The notes beneath the pieces are model-generated. The model was not told the origin of the DNA and did not search any database. It saw only the letters and a list, made by a program, of their open reading frames with translations. Shown here piece after piece: positions 17,748-24,145 of a DNA stretch of 64,000 bases (position 1 is its first letter; each line of letters starts with the position of its first letter). The DNA comes from Bacillota bacterium (GTDB lineage: Bacteria > Bacillota > Clostridia > Christensenellales > CAG-138), in NCBI GenBank assembly GCA_016286445.1, contig JAEESS010000005.1:18535-82534 (forward strand). The letters run 5' to 3'. The position numbers and the translations under genes are program-made.

Positions 17748-18278
17748 ATGAAAATTCGAGTCCTTGATCCCGAGACCCGCCGCGTAACGGATTGGAGCGG
17801 CGGCAGAACCACGGAGCTGTTTCTCTATCCCTTCGACGGCTCATATGCCGAGCGCCGGTTTCAGATCCGCATCAGCTCGGCAACGATCGATATCCCGGAA
17901 TCGCGCTTTACGCGGCTCGACGGCGTGACGCGGTATCTCACGCCGCTTTCCGAGGGCTTCTATCTGAAGCGGAACGGGCATTGGAGCTACCTTCCCCACG
18001 GAGACGTGCTGTTCTTTTCCGGTGAAGAGGACATCCTCTGCCGCGGCAGCGGGCGTGATCTCAATCTGATGCTGAAGGGCGCGCGCGGCGAAATGCGGAT
18101 CCTTCCGAAGGGCGATCACGCGCTGACGCTGCATGCGTTTCTGTTCCTCTACTGTCCCGAAGAAACGAGCGTCAACGGCACGGTGCTTCTCGCGGACAGC
18201 TTTGCGGAAATCACCTCTGCGGGATTCTCCACGCTGAAGCTTTCCCGTCCTGCCGTACTGTTCTCCGCGGACGTATAA
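17748..18278 (+). CDS. HutD/Ves family protein
   Basis: The 176-residue protein belongs to the HutD (Ves) cupin-like family. The signature near the N-terminus is WSGGRTTELFLYP, followed by FQIRISSATIDIPESRFTRL, GVTRYLTPL and a later GDVLFFSGEED. HutD proteins accompany histidine utilisation genes in other bacteria and may sense a small molecule, but no hut genes are present here. The ATG at 17748 has AAGGAGAGG just upstream; a GTG at 17742 overlaps that site. The gene stands alone between two terminators. Confidence 0.8.
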   Translation: MKIRVLDPETRRVTDWSGGRTTELFLYPFDGSYAERRFQIRISSATIDIPESRFTRLDGVTRYLTPLSEGFYLKRNGHWSYLPHGDVLFFSGEEDILCRGSGRDLNLMLKGARGEMRILPKGDHALTLHAFLFLYCPEETSVNGTVLLADSFAEITSAGFSTLKLSRPAVLFSADV

Positions 18279-18280
18279 AA

Positions 18281-18303
18281 AAGCTGCCCGGTTTCGGCAG
18301 CTT
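18281..18303. terminator. Shared bidirectional terminator
   Basis: AAGCTGCC and GGCAGCTT form a stem between the converging HutD-like gene and the zinc-ribbon gene, with an A-run on the left. Confidence 0.65.
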
Positions 18304-18307
18304 GGGT

Positions 18308-18517
18308 TCAATACTCTTCTTCGTCGGTTTGTCCGTCGCCCTGCGCTTCACGCAAAAGCGCGAGCATGCGCAGAGAATCAAGATCAAGCGGTTCCCCGCC
18401 GGACGTGCCGACGCACGCGGAGCAGACGAAAAAGCACTCCGGGCAGATGCAGCGGCTCTGTACGCCCTTTTCATCCTGCACCATATACGTTCCGCACCGT
18501 TGACAGCTGCAGCGCAT
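18308..18517 (-). CDS. 69-residue zinc-ribbon protein of unknown function
   Basis: A short gene starts at the ATG at 18517 with an excellent GGAGGTGAT ribosome site seven bases upstream. The product holds paired cysteines, CSCQRCGTYM near the N-terminus and CICPECFFVCSAC about 20 residues later, consistent with one zinc ribbon with additional cysteines. A leucine-rich helix (LDLDSLRMLALLREA) and an acidic end DEEEY follow. I do not recognise the family. It is divergent from the peptidoglycan-binding gene at 18594. Confidence 0.7.
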   Translation of the reverse strand: MRCSCQRCGTYMVQDEKGVQSRCICPECFFVCSACVGTSGGEPLDLDSLRMLALLREAQGDGQTDEEEY

Positions 18518-18557
18518 CGAATCACCTCCATGCGTATTGTACCACCGAAATCCGTAC

Positions 18558-18586
18558 TTTTCAAGCGCGGCATTCCGTGCTATAAT
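18558..18586 (+). promoter_or_regulatory. Promoter placed for leaderless transcription
   Basis: TTTTCA (18558-18563) and a perfect TATAAT (18581-18586) are 17 bases apart. The expected start site falls at about 18592-18594, on or next to the ATG at 18594, and no ribosome site is present. Confidence 0.65.
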
Positions 18587-18593
18587 GATTGAT

Positions 18594-19316
18594 ATGAAAC
18601 GAATCCTACCGCTCCTCCTCGTCCTGCTTTTGCTGCCCCTATTCGGCGTCAGAGCGGACGACTCGGAACAACCGATGCAGCAGGGCGACAAGGGCGAAGA
18701 AGTCGTACGCGTACAGACGCGGCTCTTCGACCTCGGTTACTATACCTATAAGCCGACCGGCAGCTATCAGACCGTTACCCGGTCTGCCGTCGTCGCCTAT
18801 CAGGTCTCCGGCGGTCTGATGAGCGACGGCACCGTCGGCTCGGAAACAATGCAGTCGCTCTTTCAGCGCGGCGCAAAGCGCATCGATTTTCGCGCGGCGA
18901 TCCCCCTGTCCTTTACCACGCAGGGCACGATCAAAGAAAAAGGCGACGCAGTGCCTTGGGAAACGGTCAAAGCGAAACTCGTTCCCAATGAACCGTACCG
19001 CATCCGAAACGCCGCGACCGGCGAGGATGTGACGTTTCTCTTTGTCTCAGGCGAAAACCATGCCGAGATGACGCTCCCGACGCGCACAACGGCGGAACGA
19101 ATCGCCGCCGGTTCAACGCTGACCGGCTGGCTCGGCAGCGCCAACAGCTTCTATAAATGCGCGGTGCTTCTGGAGCTTGACGGACAATGGATCGCCGCTT
19201 CGATGCAGTGGGACGGCGACGCGCACGTCTGCGTCTATTTGCAGGGCAGCCGATCGCATGTGCTGGGGCTTCCGGACGAGGAGCACGCCGCCAACATCCG
19301 AAAAGCGAGCAATTGA
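18594..19316 (+). CDS. Secreted peptidoglycan-binding domain protein
   Basis: The 240-residue product has a signal peptide (MKRILPLLLVLLLLPLFGVRA). A PG_binding_1 module follows at about residues 25-90: GDKGEEVVRVQTRLFDLGYY, AVVAYQVSGGL, and DGTVGSETMQSLF. The remaining 150 residues (from about IDFRAAIPLSFT) have no family I can name. They include a segment LFVSGENHAEMTLPTRTT and may form a beta-rich domain. The ATG at 18594 is favoured over an ATG at 18585, which overlaps the -10 box. A terminator follows directly. Confidence 0.8.
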   Translation: MKRILPLLLVLLLLPLFGVRADDSEQPMQQGDKGEEVVRVQTRLFDLGYYTYKPTGSYQTVTRSAVVAYQVSGGLMSDGTVGSETMQSLFQRGAKRIDFRAAIPLSFTTQGTIKEKGDAVPWETVKAKLVPNEPYRIRNAATGEDVTFLFVSGENHAEMTLPTRTTAERIAAGSTLTGWLGSANSFYKCAVLLELDGQWIAASMQWDGDAHVCVYLQGSRSHVLGLPDEEHAANIRKASN

Positions 19317-19340
19317 AAAGACCGGTTCCCCGGTCTTTTT
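19317..19340. terminator. Bidirectional terminator
   Basis: AAAAGACCGG and CCGGTCTTTT pair around a TTCC loop between the converging peptidoglycan-binding gene and rlmA; the T-run gives good termination on the plus strand. Confidence 0.8.
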
Positions 19341-20147
19341 TCAATTCGGCTTTGCAATCAAAAGCTCAACGTCGATCGTGATCGCTTTGAGCGCAGAAGC
19401 GTCAAGCGTTTCGGGCTCGATATCAAACGTGAGCGGCGTCATTTTCAGAAAATCCGCCGCCTGCGCTTCCGTCAGCGGATGCGTCTCACGGATTCTCTTA
19501 CGGTCCGTCAAGCGGAATCGATCGGACAGATGCGAAACGACCGCCTCGTTTGAGTAGACGCGCCGATGCAGCCGTTCGCCAAGCAGATCGCGGATCTCAT
19601 GAAGGTATCCTTCCTGCGGAACCAGCTTCAGCAGCACGCCGTCCGGCTTGAGCACGCGCGTAAACTCCGCGTAGTGCGCCGGTGAAAAGAGGTTCAGAAG
19701 GACGTCGACCGACGCGCTTTGAACGGGCAGTCCGGTCAGATCGCCCACCATCCACAGCACCGGTCCGCCGCCGTGCGCGGCAAGCTGGATCGCATCCTTT
19801 GAAAGATCGATCCCGACCGTCGTTTTTCCCTGCAGCCGCTTTGTGAACGTCCCGTCCCCGCAGCCCGCGTCCAGAACGGTCCCCGGGCTTTCCGGCATGG
19901 CTGTTCGGATCGCATCGATCACGGCGTCGTAAAAGCCCGCCTCCATGATCCTGCGGCGTGCTTCAAACAGCGCGCGGTCATAGCGCGACGGCGCGGCGTT
20001 CGGCACGAAATGCACATATCCCTTTCTGGAGGGATCGAAGGTGTGTCCGCTTGCGCAGACAAGCGATGCGCCGGATCGAGAAAGCGCCGCCCCGCAGACA
20101 GGACAGCGCAAAAGCGGTATGCAGTTGAAAAACTTCTCCGCGCTCAC
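19341..20147 (-). CDS. rlmA: 23S rRNA (guanine-N1)-methyltransferase, RlmA family
   Basis: The enzyme methylates N1 of a guanine in helix 35 of 23S rRNA with S-adenosylmethionine (G745 or G748 depending on subfamily). The N-terminal zinc finger is CPVCGAAL with CASGHTF, which is family-typical. The methyltransferase core has VLDAGCGDGTF, TVGIDLSKDAI and NLFSPAHYAEFTRVLKPDG. The 268 residues fit. The RlmA(II) subfamily is usual in Gram-positives, but I cannot separate the two by eye. The start overlaps the preceding gene by four bases; it ends the yabP operon. Confidence 0.92.
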   Translation of the reverse strand: MSAEKFFNCIPLLRCPVCGAALSRSGASLVCASGHTFDPSRKGYVHFVPNAAPSRYDRALFEARRRIMEAGFYDAVIDAIRTAMPESPGTVLDAGCGDGTFTKRLQGKTTVGIDLSKDAIQLAAHGGGPVLWMVGDLTGLPVQSASVDVLLNLFSPAHYAEFTRVLKPDGVLLKLVPQEGYLHEIRDLLGERLHRRVYSNEAVVSHLSDRFRLTDRKRIRETHPLTEAQAADFLKMTPLTFDIEPETLDASALKAITIDVELLIAKPN

Positions 20148-20446
20148 TGCTTCGGCTCTTCCGGCTTGTCCTCAAAATCGAACGCTTCCTTCGGCAGCGT
20201 CGTTTCCGGCTCCTGCGGATGCTCCGCCGCTTCCTTTGCCGCCGCTTCCCTTTCGCGGCGTCGACGGATCGAACGCGCAAATTCATCGCATACGAGGAAC
20301 AGGATCACGATCGCGACGATCGGATAGGTCAGCGTCGTGACATTCTTTCCCATAAGCCTCAGCACCAGGATCAGCACAAGCAGCGCCGCACCGATCGAGC
20401 CGAGCACGATCTCCGTAATTTCCCAGAATTTCTCATTGTTTTTCAT
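20144..20446 (-). CDS. Small two-helix membrane protein
   Basis: The 100-residue product has two hydrophobic helices (IVLGSIGAALLVLILVLRLM and YPIVAIVILFLVCDEFA). An Arg-rich cytoplasmic segment (RSIRRRREREAAAKE) and an acidic, proline-containing tail follow. I recognise no family. It lies between ppx and rlmA, four bases after ppx and overlapping rlmA by four bases, so it belongs to the same transcript. Confidence 0.75.
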   Translation of the reverse strand: MKNNEKFWEITEIVLGSIGAALLVLILVLRLMGKNVTTLTYPIVAIVILFLVCDEFARSIRRRREREAAAKEAAEHPQEPETTLPKEAFDFEDKPEEPKQ

Positions 20447-20450
20447 TCGA

Positions 20451-21320
20451 TCAACCTCCGATGCGGTCCTTCAAATATGCTTCCGCGATCCCTTCCATGC
20501 CGTCGCGATCGGACGGGATCACGCAATCGGTCTTTGTGCGCTCCATCATGTATCTGAGAATCGTCGCGCCCTGCAGAATGACGTCGCCGCGCCGCGAAAG
20601 AAGCGGTATCTTCATGCGCACCGGCTCCGGTATCCCGCTAAGAACCGACAGCAGACGGTCCAGCTCCGGAAGGGTAATCCTCCGAAGCGCTTCCGGATCA
20701 AACCGGTCCTGCTTTGCAATCAGCGCGCCGATCGTCGTGATCGTCCCTCCAACGCCGTACACTGGCGCCGGGACCGATTCCGGTATACAGGCACGTTCAT
20801 CGATCCACGCATACAGCGTCTTTGCAAGCGTATCCGGATCGCTCGCGTCGCACTGTTCCTTTGCGCGGACGCAGCCGCACGGAAAGCTCAGCGAACGCGT
20901 GCTTGTTACGACCTGAAAGCTGCCGCCGCCGATGTCAAACACGGTCCCCTCCCCGCCTGTGACGGCGGAAAACGCGAACGCGCCTTCCTCCTCGCCGGAC
21001 AGCACGCGCACGCGCACGCCGGTTTGTTCGAGCACGTCCCGAACGAATGCGTCCCCGTTGTTCGCGTCGCGCACCGCGCTGGTGGCATAGGCGATCACCG
21101 GAACGCCGTATTCCTTCGCCGTCCGGTCAAATCTGCCGATCGCTTCGATCGTTTCCGCCATGCGGTCCGGCGCAAGGCAGCCCGTTGCGTCGATCCCCTT
21201 TGCAAGCCGCGTCGTGCAGAGCGTTTTTGAGATGCGTCGAACACGTCCGTTCTCAATGCCCGCAAGCATCAGCCGAACGGAATTGCTGCCGATATCGATG
21301 ACTGCTGTTTCCGGTTTCAT
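20451..21320 (-). CDS. ppx: Exopolyphosphatase / guanosine pentaphosphatase family protein
   Basis: Ppx/GppA enzymes hydrolyse polyphosphate or pppGpp. The ASKHA-fold phosphate loop is AVIDIGSNSVRLML near the N-terminus; the second glycine loop is VFDIGGGSFQV and a third GVGGTITTIGA. YATSAVRDANNGDAF and LSGEEEGAFAFS are also family signatures. The 289 residues correspond to the short form lacking the C-terminal HD-like part. It overlaps divIC by four bases. Confidence 0.92.
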   Translation of the reverse strand: MKPETAVIDIGSNSVRLMLAGIENGRVRRISKTLCTTRLAKGIDATGCLAPDRMAETIEAIGRFDRTAKEYGVPVIAYATSAVRDANNGDAFVRDVLEQTGVRVRVLSGEEEGAFAFSAVTGGEGTVFDIGGGSFQVVTSTRSLSFPCGCVRAKEQCDASDPDTLAKTLYAWIDERACIPESVPAPVYGVGGTITTIGALIAKQDRFDPEALRRITLPELDRLLSVLSGIPEPVRMKIPLLSRRGDVILQGATILRYMMERTKTDCVIPSDRDGMEGIAEAYLKDRIGG

Positions 21321-21637
21321 TCCGCCACCGTCACCGTGCTTTCGTCCTGAATCAGCTTGTCCTCGCGGTAATGCCAGCCGTATTTGATCATGCCCTGCTG
21401 GATCTTATATGCGTCGGTCCGCATGAACTGCAGGTTCTCACGCTCCTGCGCGTAGGTGCGCTTGGTTTGATTGAGGACCTCCTGCCGTTCTTCGTATTCG
21501 TCCTTTGCCGACCGGATCCGGAGCCGCTGCGGGATCAGCACCACGCCCAAAACAACCACGCACGCGATCAGCACGAGGACAAAATGGATCAATTTGAAAT
21601 GGACCGTACGAACGATCCGTTTTGACGATTCTTCCAT
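21317..21637 (-). CDS. divIC: FtsL/DivIC-type septum formation initiator
   Basis: The 106-residue product is a bitopic membrane protein: a short cytoplasmic N-terminus, one helix (FKLIHFVLVLIACVVVLGVV) and an extracellular coiled coil (RIRSAKDEYEERQEVLNQTKR). Position in the yabP-yabQ-divIC order is the same as in Bacillus and many Clostridia, where it takes part in divisome assembly. The C-terminus contains the conserved short tail (YGWHYREDKLI). Confidence 0.88.
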   Translation of the reverse strand: MEESSKRIVRTVHFKLIHFVLVLIACVVVLGVVLIPQRLRIRSAKDEYEERQEVLNQTKRTYAQERENLQFMRTDAYKIQQGMIKYGWHYREDKLIQDESTVTVAE

Positions 21638-21674
21638 GTGTACCAGTATAACAGATGATACGCCAAAACGGAAC

Positions 21675-21980
21675 CTATTTTTTGCGGATTTTTTGTGTCA
21701 TTCTCGTAAAAATCGGAGAAAACAGCGCATATGCCGCACCGAATCCCAAAAGATACGACGCGCAGAGGAAGCCGCGCACATTCCCGCAGTTCGCAAGAAA
21801 CAGATACCCGGAGAACAGAGCCGCGCCGATCAGCACAAATACCGTGTCGCAGAAGTGCGTCACCCATCGTCTTTTCGACAGCGTCCGCACGATGCGCAGC
21901 AGCAGATAACAGAGTCCCGCAACCGCGCCGCCGTGCAGCAAAAGCAGCGCTTCAAACGGCTGACCCGTGACGTCTCTCAT
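21675..21980 (-). CDS. yabQ: Spore cortex biosynthesis protein YabQ
   Basis: YabQ is a mother-cell membrane protein needed for spore cortex formation. From the ATG at 21980, which overlaps the yabP stop (ATGA), the product is 101 residues. Four hydrophobic segments are visible, including FEALLLLHGGAVAGLCYLLL and ALFSPIFTRM near the end. The assignment rests on this topology and on its position directly between yabP and divIC. No ribosome site precedes it, which fits coupling to yabP. Confidence 0.8.
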   Translation of the reverse strand: MRDVTGQPFEALLLLHGGAVAGLCYLLLRIVRTLSKRRWVTHFCDTVFVLIGAALFSGYLFLANCGNVRGFLCASYLLGFGAAYALFSPIFTRMTQKIRKK

Positions 21981-22261
21981 TTGCGGCGGAAGAAAAGCGA
22001 GCGCCGTTCCGGCTCGGGCTGCTCGTACTCGATCGATGCGATATTGCCCTCCAAAAGCACCTGTCCGTCCTCCGGATTCAGCTTGCCGAGCTTCAACCCG
22101 TCGCCCCACACGGTCAGCGTCCCCGCCTGCGTTATGACCGTCATCTCGTCCTCCTGAAAGCTCTCAACATCCAGTACGCCCGTGATGCGCATGCGCCTGC
22201 GTCCCTCGATCAAAAGGCTGTGCGCCGAGGGCTGTGTCAGTTCCTTTTCGCGTTTTTCCAT
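21977..22261 (-). CDS. yabP: Sporulation protein YabP
   Basis: The 94-residue protein fits the YabP/YqfC family made in the mother cell under SigE. It shows the beta-rich pattern SLLIEGRRRMRITGVLDVES and MTVITQAGTLTVWGDGLKLG, with LNPEDGQVLLEGNIASIEY. AGGAGG lies eight bases before the ATG at 22261. It opens the operon yabP-yabQ-divIC-ppx-TM-rlmA. Presence of this gene is the best evidence in the window for an endospore-forming lineage. Confidence 0.9.
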   Translation of the reverse strand: MEKREKELTQPSAHSLLIEGRRRMRITGVLDVESFQEDEMTVITQAGTLTVWGDGLKLGKLNPEDGQVLLEGNIASIEYEQPEPERRSLFFRRK

Positions 22262-22285
22262 CGTTTGACCTCCTGCCTTTGCTGC

Positions 22286-22293
22286 ATTGTATG
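22286..22293 (-). promoter_or_regulatory. SigE-like -10 element upstream of yabP
   Basis: The minus-strand octamer CATACAAT matches the SigE -10 consensus (CATACANT) exactly and lies 25 bases before the yabP ATG. The -35 is less clear (TTTGAAT about 12 bases upstream). Confidence 0.55.
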
Positions 22294-22354
22294 CACCGTG
22301 TACGGATTCAAAAACGCGAATGTAAGCGAAACGCCGCTTTTTTCGTCAAAATGC

Positions 22355-22383
22355 TTGACAAGTTATTTCCTCACCCCTAAAAT
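22355..22383 (+). promoter_or_regulatory. SigA-type promoter of rho
   Basis: A perfect TTGACA (22355-22360) and TAAAAT (22378-22383) are 17 bases apart. About 70 bases of leader precede the rho ribosome site, room for autoregulation by Rho. Confidence 0.8.
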
Positions 22384-22456
22384 GGTATCAGCAAATCCGT
22401 TATATCATATCTATATTTCCGTACAGACAAAAAACAAACGCTATCGGAGGCTATTT

Positions 22457-24073
22457 GTGAATACAACCGAACTCAACGCTTTGACGATCGCCGAGCTGTA
22501 TGCGCTTGCGAAGCAGCACGGCATTCCCTCTTTCCGCAAATACAAAAAAGCGCAGCTCATCGAACTGCTGCAGGCGCCGGCTCCCGCCCCGAAGAAACGC
22601 GGCAGACCTGCAAAAGCTAAACCCGCCGAGCCTGCTCCCGCGCAGGAAAAGCCCGCCGAACAGCCGGACGCGCCGAAGCAGGAAGCCCCCGCTGCGCCCG
22701 AAACGCCTGCCGAGCCCGAAAAGCCGCAGGAACATGCCGGTGAGCAGAACGAACGGTATCCGCGGAACGGAAACCGTGCGCAGTACAACCGACAGAACCA
22801 GGGTCGCACCTTCCGCAGAGACAACAACCGCGTTCAGCACCGCGCGCAGGAAAACGAGCAAAAGCCCGAAAAGCCTGCCGAGCCCGAAAAGCCGCAGGAA
22901 ACCGGAACGGCTGCCGGTGTTCTGGAGATCATGGAGGGATACGGGTTTTTGCGCGTCTCAAACTACGACGCCGGTCCGAACGACGTCTACGTTGCGAACG
23001 CGCAGATCCGGCGCTGCAACCTGAAGAACGGCGATTTTGTTGAAGGCCGCACCCGCGCGCGCCGCGAAGGCGACAAATACGAAGCGCTGCTGTATGTGGA
23101 CCGTGTCAACGGCAAGGACCCGGACGAGAACGCAATGAACCGCGTCAATTACGAGGACCTCACCCCGATCTTCCCGAACGAGCGCTATACGCTTGAAACG
23201 CCGGGACGGGTCAACAATCTGTCGGTGCGTCTCATCGACCTGATCGCACCGATCGGCAAGGGACAGCGCGCGATGATCGTTTCACAGCCGAAAGCGGGCA
23301 AAACGACGCTTCTGAAGCAGATCGCAAACGGCATCACCGAAAACTATCCGGACACGCACCTCATCGTTCTGCTGATCGACGAGCGTCCCGAGGAGGTCAC
23401 CGATATGCGCCGCAGCATCAAGGGCGAGGTCGTCGCATCCACGTTTGACGAGCTTCCCGAGCATCATACGCGCATTGCGGAGATGGTGCAGGAGCGCGCC
23501 ATGCGTCTGGTTGAGGACGGCAGGGACGTCGTGATCCTTCTGGACTCACTGACCCGTCTCACCCGCGCCTACAATCTCGTGATCCCCCCGACCGGGCGTA
23601 CGCTTTCCGGCGGCATGGACCCGGGCGCGCTGCACAAGCCGAAGCGCTTCTTCGGCGCGGCGCGAAACATCGAAAACGGCGGAAGCCTGACCGTGATCGC
23701 AACGGCTTTGGTCGAGACCGGAAGCCGCATGGACGACATCGTCTATGAGGAGTTCAAGGGCACCGGCAATATGGAGATCCATCTGGACCGCAGGCTCTCC
23801 GAAAAGCGCATCTTCCCCGCGATCGACGTCTATAAATCCGGTACGCGCAGAGACGACCTGCTGCTGACCAAAGCGGAGCTCGACGGCGTGCGCATGCTTC
23901 GCCGCATGCTTGCCAACGGCGGAACGGGCGACGTGACGGAAAACCTTGTCGGCATGATGGATAAGACCTCGAACAACGAGGACTTTCTCATCCGGCTCAA
24001 GGACTGGGTCCGCATTTTCGAGAAAGAGGGCTTCACCTCCTCCCACGCGCAGCAGAATCGCTACGGACAGTAA
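22457..24073 (+). CDS. rho: Transcription termination factor Rho
   Basis: Rho is the hexameric RNA helicase that terminates transcription. The start is the GTG at 22457 with CGGAGG six bases upstream, giving 538 residues. Rho_N is at residues 1-40 (TTELNALTIAELYALAKQHG). A Pro/Ala/Glu/Lys-rich, partly repetitive linker of about 100 residues follows, ending in an Arg/Asn/Gln-rich part. The RNA-binding cold-shock domain comes next (GVLEIMEGYGFLRVSNYDAG). The ATPase has Walker A SQPKAGKTTLLKQ (about 275), Walker B VVILLDSLTRL and the RTLSGGMDPGALHKPKRFFG loop. The long disordered linker is typical of some high-GC and Clostridial Rho proteins. Confidence 0.97.
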   Translation: MNTTELNALTIAELYALAKQHGIPSFRKYKKAQLIELLQAPAPAPKKRGRPAKAKPAEPAPAQEKPAEQPDAPKQEAPAAPETPAEPEKPQEHAGEQNERYPRNGNRAQYNRQNQGRTFRRDNNRVQHRAQENEQKPEKPAEPEKPQETGTAAGVLEIMEGYGFLRVSNYDAGPNDVYVANAQIRRCNLKNGDFVEGRTRARREGDKYEALLYVDRVNGKDPDENAMNRVNYEDLTPIFPNERYTLETPGRVNNLSVRLIDLIAPIGKGQRAMIVSQPKAGKTTLLKQIANGITENYPDTHLIVLLIDERPEEVTDMRRSIKGEVVASTFDELPEHHTRIAEMVQERAMRLVEDGRDVVILLDSLTRLTRAYNLVIPPTGRTLSGGMDPGALHKPKRFFGAARNIENGGSLTVIATALVETGSRMDDIVYEEFKGTGNMEIHLDRRLSEKRIFPAIDVYKSGTRRDDLLLTKAELDGVRMLRRMLANGGTGDVTENLVGMMDKTSNNEDFLIRLKDWVRIFEKEGFTSSHAQQNRYGQ

Positions 24074-24091
24074 ACCCAAAATACAAAAAAG

Positions 24092-24133
24092 AAGGGCTCT
24101 TCGGAAATGCAAACCTGTTTCCGAAGAGCCCTT
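24092..24133. terminator. Bidirectional terminator between rho and the LRR gene
   Basis: A 16-bp stem (AAGGGCTCTTCGGAAA against its complement) with a loop of about 10 bases has T-runs or A-runs on both sides and serves both converging genes. Confidence 0.85.
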
Positions 24134-24145
24134 TTGAGGCGTCCT

